A stretch of DNA of 64,000 bases, taken from positions 18,140 through 82,139 of the forward strand of contig CASFJH010000036.1 in NCBI GenBank assembly GCA_949294845.1, read 5' to 3'. Below are positions 27,468 through 34,913 of the stretch, piece after piece. Numbering within the stretch: the first letter of the stretch is position 1; every line of letters begins with the position of its first letter. The stretch is from an uncultured Bacillota bacterium. GTDB lineage: Bacteria > Bacillota > Clostridia > Christensenellales > Pumilibacteraceae. A program made the translations under genes and the position numbers. A model generated the notes under the pieces. It did not search any database and was not told the DNA's origin. It was given only the letters and a program-made list of their open reading frames with translations.

Positions 27468-28253
27468 TTATTCGGCAGCAGGCGCTTCTTCAGCGGAAAC
27501 GGTCTCGGCCTCGGCTGCAGCGACCGTTGCTGCGGCTTCGGCCTCGCGGCGCGCCGCCAGTCCTTCCTCGCCCTCGTTGGCCTCGATAACGGCGTCGGCC
27601 ATGGCGCCCGCTATAAGCTTTATGGCGCGGATAGCGTCGTCGTTTCCGGGAATGACGTAATCGATCTCGTCCGGATCGCAGTTGGTGTCGACTATAGCCA
27701 CTATGGGAATATTAAGGCTGCGCGCTTCGGCGACTGCCAGATGCTCCTTCTTGGGATCGACTACAAACAAAGCGCCCGGGAGAGTGCGCATATCGCGGAT
27801 ACCGCCCAGACTCTCTTCGAGCTTGTCGCGCTCTGCCTTGAGCTTCATGACTTCCTTCTTGGGAAGCACGTTGAATTCGTTCATCTTTTCCATCTGGTTG
27901 AGCTTGTTCAGACGGTCGATGCGCGAACGTATGGTCGTAAAGTTGGTGAGCGTGCCGCCCAGCCAGCGGGATTTCATATAGAACATACCGCATCTTTCGG
28001 CTTCCTGGGCGATGGCTTCCTGAGCCTGCTTCTTCGTCCCCACGAACAGAATCGACTTGCCGGCAAGCGCCGTCTCCTTGACAAACGCGTAAGCTTCGTC
28101 GATGAGTCCCACCGTCTTTTCGAGATTGATGATATAAATATCGTTTCTCGCGGTGTAGATGTACTTCTTCATCTTGGGGTTCCACTTTCTGGTCGGGTGT
28201 CCGAAATGAACGCCGGCCTCAAGCAGCTGTTTCATTGAAACAACGTTCGACAT
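27468..28253 (-). CDS. rpsB: 30S ribosomal protein S2
   Basis: The 261-residue S2 protein starts [20 protein letters not shown] followed by [17 protein letters not shown]. It has [20 protein letters not shown] and the [20 protein letters not shown] signature. The C-terminus is extended by about 35 Ala/Glu-rich residues, common in Firmicutes. An AGGAGG lies upstream of the ATG. The 5' leader from the promoter at 28389-28417 is about 130 bases, long enough for S2 autoregulation, which I cannot demonstrate. Confidence 0.97.
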   Translation of the reverse strand: MSNVVSMKQLLEAGVHFGHPTRKWNPKMKKYIYTARNDIYIINLEKTVGLIDEAYAFVKETALAGKSILFVGTKKQAQEAIAQEAERCGMFYMKSRWLGGTLTNFTTIRSRIDRLNKLNQMEKMNEFNVLPKKEVMKLKAERDKLEESLGGIRDMRTLPGALFVVDPKKEHLAVAEARSLNIPIVAIVDTNCDPDEIDYVIPGNDDAIRAIKLIAGAMADAVIEANEGEEGLAARREAEAAATVAAAEAETVSAEEAPAAE

Positions 28254-28388
28254 AAATTATCCTCCTGTTTATACCTCCCCGATCGCCGCTTTCAAAGGGT
28301 CCAAACGTCGTAACGGGCATGAAAAAATTTACCTTTCCGACGCAACAGCGAACCAACGGCAACGCGGGTGCGAAATAAAACCTGAAAT

Positions 28389-28417
28389 ATTATAGCATAA
28401 CCGCTAAGAATATGCAA
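28389..28417 (-). promoter_or_regulatory. Extended -10 promoter for rpsB-tsf
   Basis: Minus-strand TTGCAT (28412-28417), 17-base spacer, TATAAT (28389-28394) with TGC directly upstream. It is the only good candidate in the gap, and the resulting leader is about 130 bases. Confidence 0.75.
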
Positions 28418-28463
28418 ACATTTTTACCCTGTTTTCCCGAAAATTTCACGCTTCGTAGAGTTT

Positions 28464-28662
28464 TATACTTGTGTGTAGGGTCAAGGGTGAATGAGCCTTG
28501 ATATAAACTTACACCTCAAGCGCTTCGGGCAGCCGACCGGCAAACAAATAACCGCCCGAAGCTCGGACGGTTAAATGTGCGAGGGCCTACCCTTTCAGCC
28601 AAAGGTTCCTCCCGCTGTCTACGCGCGTCAGCCGTAGCTGTCCCCTACGGGACTGTGGGCAA
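28464..28662 (-). ncRNA. ssrS: Structured RNA, candidate 6S RNA
   Basis: About 200 bases fold as one long hairpin-like structure. The ends pair as TATACTTG with CAAGTATA, then GTAGGG with CCCTAC. A small TCAAGG/CCTTGA hairpin sits in the 3' half, and a strong AACCGTCC/GGGCGGTT hairpin forms the apex. A closed end, an interrupted middle and an apical hairpin at this length fit 6S RNA, which sequesters sigma-A polymerase. The promoter at 28667-28695 starts exactly at the 5' end. No reading frame or protein explains this stretch. The identity is inference from shape and size, not from sequence recall. No clear terminator follows, so the 3' end may be processed. Confidence 0.5.
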
Positions 28663-28666
28663 GTAT

Positions 28667-28695
28667 ATTTTAATACAAGGAGACAGATATGTCAA
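28667..28695 (-). promoter_or_regulatory. Strong promoter of the candidate 6S RNA
   Basis: Consensus TTGACA (28690-28695), 17-base spacer and TAAAAT (28667-28672) on the minus strand. Transcription would begin near 28660, at the 5' strand of the terminal stem, with no Shine-Dalgarno sequence or start codon to follow, which supports an RNA gene. Confidence 0.78.
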
Positions 28696-28837
28696 CTGTA
28701 AATTACAGCTTAAAACAGAGGCGTAAGCCTTATCCCGTTATTCGGCATAGTAGTTTCCGTTTTGTTCGCGTTACTTCCCTTTCGGAAAAGTTACGCCGGA
28801 GAAAAATGCGGCGAGTTTTCCGCCGGTTATATACGCG

Positions 28838-28872
28838 AAAAACTCCCCGCGCGCCGGTTTGCGCACAGGGAG
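28838..28872 (-). terminator. Intrinsic terminator after the DUF1292 gene
   Basis: A 12-base stem CTCCCTGTGCGC / GCGCGCGGGGAG with two G-U wobbles and a 6-base loop (28843-28872), followed on the minus strand by TTTTT. It lies 18 bases after the stop of the DUF1292 gene and ahead of the candidate 6S promoter. Confidence 0.82.
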
Positions 28873-28890
28873 CCCGTCAATATCGCAGCG

Positions 28891-29271
28891 TTATTTCTTT
28901 TCGTGATCGCAGTCGCAGCCGTCGTGGCCGCAACCGTCATGATCACAGTCGCAACCGTCGTGGCCGCAGCAGCTGCAGCCTTCTTCCTGCGCCGCCACCG
29001 CTATAAGATACTCGTTGAAAACCGCGTTGAGCAGCTCTTCGTCCTCGACGGGTACGAACAGATCGGAGTCGCCGTCCTCCTGCTCGACCATCTTGAATAT
29101 GAGCGCTTCGTCCTCGCCCAGACCTTCGAGCGGCTCTACTGGCTGCAGAAGCGCGTAAAATTCGTCCTCGTACTCCACGCACGCGACCTGATAAAACTCC
29201 ACCGGCTTGTTGTTGTCGTCATACAGAGTGATGACTTCGTCGTCAATAAGCTCCACGTTTTCCTTGTCCAT
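28891..29271 (-). CDS. DUF1292 family protein with Cys/His-repeat tail
   Basis: Residues 1-95 of this 126-residue protein match the DUF1292 (YrzB-like) family: acidic, with DDEVITLYDDNNKPVEFYQV, EYEDEFYALLQPVE, ALIFKMVEQ and FVPVEDEELLNAVFNEYL. The function of the family is unknown. In Firmicutes it commonly follows ruvX, as here. The C-terminal tail (99-126) is unusual: eight cysteines and four histidines in two copies of GHDGCDCDH separated by DGC, which looks like a metal-binding sequence. It ends upstream of the terminator at 28838. Confidence 0.88.
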   Translation of the reverse strand: MDKENVELIDDEVITLYDDNNKPVEFYQVACVEYEDEFYALLQPVEPLEGLGEDEALIFKMVEQEDGDSDLFVPVEDEELLNAVFNEYLIAVAAQEEGCSCCGHDGCDCDHDGCGHDGCDCDHEKK

Positions 29272-29274
29272 GAT

Positions 29275-29697
29275 TTACTCCTTGTCTTTACTCATATTTG
29301 CGTCAAGGTAGCTCTGCAAAATCAGCCTCGCCGCCGCCTTGTCGATAATTTCTCCGCGCCGCTGCCGCTTAACGCCCGCTTCGGTCATAAGCTGCTCGGC
29401 CTCGACGGACGTCAGCCGCTCGTCCCGGTATTCTATCCTTGCTCCGGTCACCTTGGCAAGTACCCGTCCGAACGCTCTCGTCTTCTGCGCGCGTTCGCCT
29501 TCGCTGCCGTCCATATTCAGCGGCAGTCCTATGACGACCGTCTGCACGCCGCGCGAACGCACTATTTCGGCAGTCATGTCTATAGCTTTGCGCATACTTC
29601 CCGTTTTAAGCACGGTTACAGCTTCTGCCAGTATACCGCTGTCGGACGCGGCTATACCCACTCTGCTGTCTCCGTAATCCACTCCCAGGTACTTCAC
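29275..29697 (-). CDS. ruvX: Holliday junction resolvase-like protein RuvX/YqgF
   Basis: RuvX/YqgF is an RNase-H-fold nuclease linked to 16S rRNA 5' processing and to Holliday junction resolution. The protein has YLGVDYGDSRVGIAASD at the N-terminus, VVIGLPLNMDGSEGERA in the middle, and YRDERLTSVEAEQLM and DKAAARLILQSYLD near the end, with the catalytic acidic residues in place. I start at GTG 29697. A TTG at 29703 is also in frame. The promoter's -10 lies only 7 bases upstream of the GTG, so there is no room for a Shine-Dalgarno sequence. Confidence 0.93.
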   Translation of the reverse strand: MKYLGVDYGDSRVGIAASDSGILAEAVTVLKTGSMRKAIDMTAEIVRSRGVQTVVIGLPLNMDGSEGERAQKTRAFGRVLAKVTGARIEYRDERLTSVEAEQLMTEAGVKRQRRGEIIDKAAARLILQSYLDANMSKDKE

Positions 29698-29704
29698 GGT
29701 CAAT

Positions 29705-29732
29705 ATTATAACACATCAATCCGTCCTTGCAA
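29705..29732 (-). promoter_or_regulatory. Promoter of ruvX-DUF1292, possibly giving a leaderless mRNA
   Basis: Minus-strand TTGCAA (29727-29732), 16-base spacer, TATAAT (29705-29710) with TGT ahead of the -10. The GTG of ruvX begins 7 bases after the -10 hexamer, where transcription would be expected to start. Confidence 0.68.
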
Positions 29733-29807
29733 AGCGTTTTAAAAGCTTTTTCTAAAAAAGCCGCAACGACAGTACCGGAAACCGACACAGTGCAAAAAGC
29801 CGGAAAT

Positions 29808-29837
29808 AAAAAATTCCGCGCGGAACTCCGCGCGGAA
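29808..29837 (-). terminator. Intrinsic terminator after the YtxH-like gene
   Basis: A 10-base perfect stem TTCCGCGCGG / CCGCGCGGAA with a 4-base loop (29814-29837) and six T following on the minus strand. It lies 18 bases after the stop of the 59-residue reading frame, supporting that gene. Confidence 0.92.
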
Positions 29838-29855
29838 TCAATCGGTCGGTTTTAT

Positions 29856-30035
29856 TCAGTTATCCTGATTTTCCGGATTCATGCCTTCGCAGATATCGGA
29901 ACCCACGGAGCACATCTTCGCTTTTACGGCGTCCTCGGCTTTATGCACCTGCTGACGTATGTTGCGGCTTTTGGACGCCGCCAACATTCCGGCTACGGCG
30001 CCCATGGCGAAACCGATGAAAAGATTGTTGCTCAT
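29856..30035 (-). CDS. Small YtxH-like membrane-associated protein (59 aa)
   Basis: A short gene with a strong GAGGAGG 6 bases before the ATG and its own terminator. The product begins MSNNLFIGFAMGAVAGMLAA, a Gly/Ala-rich hydrophobic helix, followed by SKSRNIRQQVHKAEDAVKAK and a polar tail ending MNPENQDN. The layout resembles YtxH-domain proteins, which have a Gly-rich membrane helix followed by a charged helix. Their function is unknown. No clear promoter was found, so it may be read from the isc operon upstream. Confidence 0.8.
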   Translation of the reverse strand: MSNNLFIGFAMGAVAGMLAASKSRNIRQQVHKAEDAVKAKMCSVGSDICEGMNPENQDN

Positions 30036-30150
30036 ATATACCTCCTCTTCCGTAGTATCGCCTTTATGCGCTTTAACTATACGGAAAAAAGTATACTGCG
30101 CGTTTCTAACGTATCTTTACGCGCTTGAAGCCGTATCTTTATATAAGGAT

Positions 30151-30537
30151 TCAGCCCTCTTGGCTTTTCTTGTAATTTTTAAGGTAATCGTTTATCGCTT
30201 CCTTGATTGCCTCTTCGGCGAGCACGGAGCAGTGCAGTTTCTGCGCGGGCAGACCGCCGAGAGCGTCGACCACCTGCTGATTGGTCAGCTTGAGCGCCTC
30301 GTCGACCGTCTTGCCTTTTATCATCTGCGTAGCTACCGACGACGTGGCTATAGCCGCGGTGCATCCGAAAGTCTGGAAAGACACGTCCTGGATAACCTCG
30401 TTCTCGTCTATCTTCATGAAAATCTTCATTATGTCGCCGCAGACGGCGTTGCCGACAGTTCCTACGGCGTTGGCGTCCTTCATCTCGCCCACGTTCTTGG
30501 GGTGCGAAAACTCTTCAATAACTCTTTCGTTGTACAT
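30151..30537 (-). CDS. iscU: Fe-S cluster assembly scaffold IscU/NifU-like
   Basis: This 128-residue scaffold receives sulphur from the cysteine desulfurase and assembles Fe-S clusters. The three cluster cysteines are C33 in GNAVCGDIM, C59 in TFGCTAAIATSS and C103 in LHCSVLAEEAI. The N-terminal YNERVIEEFSHPKNVGEM is the usual start. It follows iscS by 21 bases with an AAGGAG ribosome-binding sequence. The Rrf2-IscS-IscU set without hscAB or fdx is typical of Clostridia. Confidence 0.95.
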   Translation of the reverse strand: MYNERVIEEFSHPKNVGEMKDANAVGTVGNAVCGDIMKIFMKIDENEVIQDVSFQTFGCTAAIATSSVATQMIKGKTVDEALKLTNQQVVDALGGLPAQKLHCSVLAEEAIKEAINDYLKNYKKSQEG

Positions 30538-30558
30538 GAATTTTACTCCTTGTAAGCT

Positions 30559-31740
30559 TTACATTTTCACGCCGTCTCTGAATTCGGCGAACAGCGGCGA
30601 CATTTCGCGCAGCGTAGTTATTATTTCGGTCAGTTTGTCAAGCGTGTAATCCACGTCCTCGACGGTCGTATATTTTCCGAAAGTAAATCTTATCGAGCCG
30701 TGCGCTTTTTCCACCGGAAGTCCGGTCGCCAGCAGCACATGGGACGGATCGAGCGAGCCGGACGAGCACGCCGAACCGGACGAGCACGCAACTCCGGCAA
30801 GATCCAGACGCATCAGTATCGATTCGCCTTCTAGAAATTCAAAAGAGAAATTGGCGTTCTGCGGCAGGCGCTTTTTTTCGTCGCCGTTGTATACGATATA
30901 CGGTATACGTTGCTTCACTCCTGCGACAAACCTGTCTCTCAAAGCCGCTATGCGCGCGGCGTTGGCGTCCAGGTCGCGCAGCGCTATTTCGAGCGCCTTG
31001 GCTATACCCACTACCGCAGGCACGTTGGTAGTACCGCCGCGCATCGTGCGCTCCTGATGACCGCCGGCGATAAGCTTGTCGGGCTTGACTCCGCTCCGGA
31101 TATAGAGCACGCCTATTCCCTTAGGCCCGTAAAACTTATGTCCTGAAAACGTCATAAGATCGACACCCAGATCGTTAACGTCTACGGGAATGGAGCCCAT
31201 CGCCTGCACCGCGTCGGTATGAAACAGCGCATGGTGCGCGTGCGCAACAGCCGCCAGTTCTTTTACCGGCTGCACCGTGCCTATCTCGTTATTTGCCAGC
31301 ATTACCGACACTATCGACGTATCGTCCGTTATATATTTTTCCAGTATCTCGGGTGTGACGATACCCTTGTCGGTTACCGGCAGAAAAGTCACCCGATATC
31401 CTTCGCGCTCAAGCTGATGCGCGGAGCCTATCAGCGCCGCGTGCTCGATAGAGCTTACTATAACGTGTCTGCCGCGCCCCGAGTAAGCCGAAGCGCAACC
31501 CTTAAGCGCCCAGTTATCGCCCTCTGTGCCGCCCGAAATGAAGTAAATCTCGGTAGGCTTCACCCCGAGCAATTCCGCTATCTTGCGACGCGCCGCGTCT
31601 ACCGCGGCTCCGCCCTCCTGCCCGAAAGAATGCATACTGTTGGCGTTGCCGAATTTTTCGGTAAAATACGGCAGCATCTCCTGCAGAACTTCGGGATCGA
31701 CCGGCGTTGTCGCCGAATAATCCAAGTAAACTCTTCTCAT
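30559..31740 (-). CDS. iscS: Cysteine desulfurase IscS/NifS
   Basis: A PLP enzyme that frees sulphur from cysteine for Fe-S clusters and tRNA thiolation. The 393-residue protein begins MRRVYLDYSATTPVDPEVLQ. The PLP lysine lies in FSGHKFYGPKGIGVLYI, and the active-site loop is GVACSSGSACSSGSLDPSHV. HTDAVQAMGSIPVDV and QERTMRGGTTNVPAVVGIAK are also present. It is the middle gene of the iscR-iscS-iscU operon. Confidence 0.96.
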   Translation of the reverse strand: MRRVYLDYSATTPVDPEVLQEMLPYFTEKFGNANSMHSFGQEGGAAVDAARRKIAELLGVKPTEIYFISGGTEGDNWALKGCASAYSGRGRHVIVSSIEHAALIGSAHQLEREGYRVTFLPVTDKGIVTPEILEKYITDDTSIVSVMLANNEIGTVQPVKELAAVAHAHHALFHTDAVQAMGSIPVDVNDLGVDLMTFSGHKFYGPKGIGVLYIRSGVKPDKLIAGGHQERTMRGGTTNVPAVVGIAKALEIALRDLDANAARIAALRDRFVAGVKQRIPYIVYNGDEKKRLPQNANFSFEFLEGESILMRLDLAGVACSSGSACSSGSLDPSHVLLATGLPVEKAHGSIRFTFGKYTTVEDVDYTLDKLTEIITTLREMSPLFAEFRDGVKM

Positions 31741-31753
31741 AATCTCTATCCTT

Positions 31754-32152
31754 CTATACGCATTTATACTCGTTTACCATGTCGCGCAGACTTACCGACG
31801 ACAAAGTGTTATTAATATTATCCGACAATCTTGCGAATATCCGCTTATTCGGGCAATACGCGTCCTTGCATACTCCCTCGGCGCAATCGGACATGTCGAA
31901 ACCGTCGTCCAGCGCGTCGAGTATATCCTTTACGCTTATCTGCTCGGCAGGTCGGCTGAGTCTGTAACCGCCCTTGACGCCGCGGTCGGCCTCCAGCACC
32001 CCTCCCTTTTTCAGCATAATGAGCAGCTGCTCGAGATACTTCTCGCTGTGTCCCGTCTGCTTCTTAAGCGCGCTGAGAGGAACCGTCCCGTCGGCTACCG
32101 CTATCAGGAAACACATCTTAAGTCCGTATTTTGTCCTCGTCGTAAGCTTCAT
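31754..32152 (-). CDS. iscR: Rrf2 family regulator, IscR-like
   Basis: A 132-residue winged-helix regulator that probably senses Fe-S status and represses the isc operon. It has the Rrf2 start MKLTTRTKYGLKMCFLIAVA and the recognition part with SEKYLEQLLIMLKKGGVLEA and RGVKGGYRLSRP. The three possible cluster ligands are C90, C95 and C100 in MSDCAEGVCKDAYCPNK. CymR-like regulators of the same family lack this cysteine triplet, so IscR-like is preferred. It starts the operon, under a promoter with an inverted repeat at the transcription start. Confidence 0.9.
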   Translation of the reverse strand: MKLTTRTKYGLKMCFLIAVADGTVPLSALKKQTGHSEKYLEQLLIMLKKGGVLEADRGVKGGYRLSRPAEQISVKDILDALDDGFDMSDCAEGVCKDAYCPNKRIFARLSDNINNTLSSVSLRDMVNEYKCV

Positions 32153-32172
32153 TCCCTTAAATCCCTACTTTT

Positions 32173-32217
32173 TTAATAGGCTATTAAGATTATACTATCG
32201 CCGCACTTTGCTGTCAA
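32173..32217 (-). promoter_or_regulatory. isc operon promoter with Rrf2-type operator
   Basis: Consensus TTGACA (32212-32217), 17-base spacer and TATAAT (32189-32194) on the minus strand. A perfect palindrome TTAATAG-C-CTATTAA (32173-32187) covers the predicted transcription start. A second inverted pair, CCTA and TAGG with A+T flanks, extends to about 32161. Autorepression by the IscR-like protein is inference from location. Confidence 0.75.
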
Positions 32218-32437
32218 GCGTTTTCAGCATAAAAAATCCGCTTTTTTATCCGGCCGACGCTGCCGACCGTTCGCAGCTTAAAATGAAAAAAATATACCGT
32301 CCGGCGCATTAAGCCCGAGCGGCAAGCAAACCCATAAAAGGCCGTGTGCCTGCAAGCAAACCGCGGTTGCGGCTTAAAAGCTCGTATGTCGGCAAATGCG
32401 GCCGGAGGAAACCGGAACGTAAAATTCCGGACGCGGC

Positions 32438-32466
32438 AAAAAAAGCTCCGCGATGAAGCGCGGAGC
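32438..32466 (-). terminator. Intrinsic terminator of the hslV-hslU-hisS-aspS-tcdA-rseC-glyA operon
   Basis: Eight-base stem GCTCCGCG / CGCGGAGC with a 6-base loop (32445-32466), followed by seven T on the minus strand. It lies about 85 bases after the glyA stop. A second hairpin around 32530-32550 abuts the glyA stop. Between this terminator and the isc promoter (about 32220-32437) I see no supported gene. Confidence 0.88.
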
Positions 32467-32549
32467 ATAATATAGGCGTTTTTCGGTGTCACAAAGTAAG
32501 CTTTTTCCGGTATCGGGCGGTTAAAGTACCGCGAGCGGTTTTAAACCGC

Positions 32550-33794
32550 TCACAGATCCTTATAAAGGGGAAATTTTTCGCACAGCCCGTCGACTTTGGC
32601 CCTGACCTCGCCGAGCGCCGCCTCTTTCCTCTTTATGACGTCGGCAATGCACTTGCCTATGACGCGCATTTCGGGTTCCTTCATGCCGCGCGTGGTAACC
32701 GAGGGGGTGCCTACGCGTATTCCGCTCGTGACGAACGGGGACTGCGGATCGTTGGGAACGGCGTTCTTGTTTACCGTAATGCGGCACTCGTCGAGCAGAT
32801 GCTCTATCTCCTTGCCGGTAACGTTATTCTTCATGAGCTTCACCAGCATGAGGTGGTTGTCCGTTCCGCCTGAAACGAGGTCTATATCTTCCTCGGTCAA
32901 TGTTTGAGCGAGAGCGCGCGCGTTGAGCACCACCTGGTGCTGATACGCCTTGAATTCGGGCGACATGGCTTCTTTGAACGCAACGGCCTTAGCCGCGATG
33001 ACGTGCATGAGCGGACCGCCCTGCGTGCCGGGGAAAACCGCTTTGTCTATCTGTTTTGCAAGCGCTTCCCTGCACATTATCATGCCGCCGCGCGGGCCGC
33101 GCAACGTTTTGTGCGTGGTCGTCGTTACGACGTCGGCGTAAGGCACGGGGCTGGGATGTTCTCCGGCAATTACGAGTCCGGCGATATGCGCTATATCGAC
33201 CATGAAATATGCGCCCACTTTATCGGCTATCTCGCGGAAGCGCTTGAAATCGAGCGTGCGCGAATACGCGCTGGCGCCTGCCAGTATCAGTTTGGGTTTA
33301 TGCTCGAGAGCAAGCCTTTCAACCTCGTCGTAATCGATGGTTTCGGTCACGGGATCGAGTCCGTAAGGTACGATTTTGTAGTTCTTGCCCGAAAAATTGA
33401 CCGGACTGCCGTGCGTGAGATGGCCGCCGTGCGCGAGGCTCATTCCGAGAATGGTGTCGCCTATGTCGAGCAGCGCGAAATACGACGCCAGATTGGCGTT
33501 CGCTCCGCTGTGCGGCTGAACGTTGACGTGCTCGCACCCGAAAAGCTTTTTGGCGCGCTCGATGGCAAGCGTTTCCACTTCGTCCACATATTCGCATCCG
33601 CCGTAGTACCTTTTGCCGGGATAACCTTCGGCATACTTGTTGGTAAGATGCGATCCCATAGCCGCCATAACCGCCGGGCTGACAAAGTTCTCGCTCGCGA
33701 TAAGCTCGATATTGCCGCGCTGACGGCCGAGTTCGCGCTCCATCGCGTCGGCTGTTTCGGGGTCGGTCTGCCTGATCAGTCTGAGGTCAATCAT
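32550..33794 (-). CDS. glyA: Serine hydroxymethyltransferase
   Basis: GlyA interconverts serine and glycine with THF and PLP and supplies one-carbon units used by folD. The 414-residue protein has [40 protein letters not shown] and the PLP lysine in [15 protein letters not shown]. The C-terminal [17 protein letters not shown] is also present. The start overlaps rseC by 8 bases and it is the last gene of its operon. Confidence 0.97.
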   Translation of the reverse strand: MIDLRLIRQTDPETADAMERELGRQRGNIELIASENFVSPAVMAAMGSHLTNKYAEGYPGKRYYGGCEYVDEVETLAIERAKKLFGCEHVNVQPHSGANANLASYFALLDIGDTILGMSLAHGGHLTHGSPVNFSGKNYKIVPYGLDPVTETIDYDEVERLALEHKPKLILAGASAYSRTLDFKRFREIADKVGAYFMVDIAHIAGLVIAGEHPSPVPYADVVTTTTHKTLRGPRGGMIMCREALAKQIDKAVFPGTQGGPLMHVIAAKAVAFKEAMSPEFKAYQHQVVLNARALAQTLTEEDIDLVSGGTDNHLMLVKLMKNNVTGKEIEHLLDECRITVNKNAVPNDPQSPFVTSGIRVGTPSVTTRGMKEPEMRVIGKCIADVIKRKEAALGEVRAKVDGLCEKFPLYKDL

Positions 33795-34206
33795 TTGTAT
33801 CTTCTCCTTGGGAAATGTATTTCGATATTATAACAGGCATATAGCCGCGTTTCCTGCGGTAAAACCTGTCCGCGGCATACGTCACCGCAATGCCTGCGGC
33901 AAGCGCCGCGGCTATGACCGCTATCTGAACGGCCGCCGTAAGCGCTCTTGTCGCCGCCACGGCTGCGGCCACGAACGCCAGCGGTATAACGAACAGAAAC
34001 AGCGGCGCGAGCAGTATGTCCTTTTCGGGCAGCCTGACCACAACCTTGTCGCCTGCCGTGCAATCGGCTTCCTTTATCGCGTTCACTCTCACCGACGAGC
34101 GGCGGTTGAACGAACAGCGGTTACAGCCCGCGCATTTTTCGGTTCGATTTATCTCAATGACCGCCGATCTGCCTTTATCCTTGATTACGGTGACAACCTC
34201 GGTCAT
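33787..34206 (-). CDS. SoxR-reducing system protein RseC family
   Basis: A 139-residue membrane protein of the RseC/MucC family. It has an N-terminal cytoplasmic part with the cysteine motif CAGCNRC (C25, C28, C31) and then two membrane helices (about 66-85 and 92-110). In Clostridia RseC is also found with Rnf electron-transport genes, but none is here. I chose the ATG at 34206 because AAGGAG lies upstream and it overlaps the tcdA stop by 4 bases. A longer frame to 34296 is rejected. Confidence 0.85.
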   Translation of the reverse strand: MTEVVTVIKDKGRSAVIEINRTEKCAGCNRCSFNRRSSVRVNAIKEADCTAGDKVVVRLPEKDILLAPLFLFVIPLAFVAAAVAATRALTAAVQIAVIAAALAAGIAVTYAADRFYRRKRGYMPVIISKYISQGEDTND

Positions 34207-34913
34207 CTGAGCAGTCTCCTTATTACCTCTCCGCCCAGCTTGCAGCCGGCGACTGCCGGCGGATAGCTTATGCTTGCCGGCGCCACGCTGCCGCATAAAG
34301 GCGGCTTGGGCGACGCTATTACGGTAAGCGACTTTATACCCTCGCGCTTCAGCCGCGTCCGCACCGCGCGAGCAAGCCCGTCGTACTTGGTGTCGTATAT
34401 GTCCGTAACGACGAAATCGTCGTCAAGACGGTTTCCGGCGCCCATTGCGGAGATTATCGGTATACCGCGTCTGTGGCACTCTGTTATGAGCAGCACCTTG
34501 TCCGCTACGCTGTCTATAGCGTCTGCCGCGCAGTCGTATCCCCCTTCGAGAATACGGTCGGCGGTCGTGGCGTCGAACCTGCAGGAAAACGTAGTTAATT
34601 TCAGCTCCGGATCGATACGGGCGGCGCGTTCGGCCGCCGCTTCGGTCTTAAGCCTGCCGACCGTCGTAATATCGGCAAGTATCTGGCGGTTGAGGTTGGT
34701 TATGTCCACCCTATCGCCGTCTACCGCGACGATACTGCCCACGCCCGCTCTGACAAGCGTTTCGAAGCAGTAGCCGCCTACTCCGCCCAGTCCGACGACA
34801 AGAACTCGTGCGGCGCGCAGCTTCGCCGCGCCGTCGCCTATCAGCGCCGCCGTACGCGCATGCCGCCCGTCCGCCGGTATGGCGTTGCCGTCAGGACTTT
34901 GCGTCGTTGACAC
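34203..34913 (-). CDS. tcdA: tRNA threonylcarbamoyladenosine dehydratase (ThiF/E1-like)
   Basis: TcdA dehydrates t6A37 in tRNA to the cyclic form, using ATP. The protein has VLVVGLGGVGGYCFETLVRA, the ATP loop of E1-like enzymes, then DGDRVDITNLNRQ, CAADAIDSVADK and PIISAMGAGNRLDD. The start is uncertain. Frames run back into aspS and the first plausible start codons are GTG at 34913 and TTG at 34949. I used the GTG because GAGAG lies upstream. The gene overlaps the aspS end by about 23 bases. Confidence 0.9.
   Translation of the reverse strand: MSTTQSPDGNAIPADGRHARTAALIGDGAAKLRAARVLVVGLGGVGGYCFETLVRAGVGSIVAVDGDRVDITNLNRQILADITTVGRLKTEAAAERAARIDPELKLTTFSCRFDATTADRILEGGYDCAADAIDSVADKVLLITECHRRGIPIISAMGAGNRLDDDFVVTDIYDTKYDGLARAVRTRLKREGIKSLTVIASPKPPLCGSVAPASISYPPAVAGCKLGGEVIRRLLR

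Noticed and set aside
28254..28388. The rpsB leader as a defined riboregulator
   Set aside because: A leader of about 130 bases exists, but I could not find a convincing conserved fold by eye.
29820..30150. Possible promoter for the YtxH-like gene (TATAGT or TATACT near 30080-30095)
   Set aside because: No acceptable -35 at 16-18 bases from either box.
32214..32492. A 92-codon minus-strand frame between glyA and iscR
   Set aside because: It runs through the glyA terminator and the isc promoter -35 and has no motif or ribosome-binding sequence.
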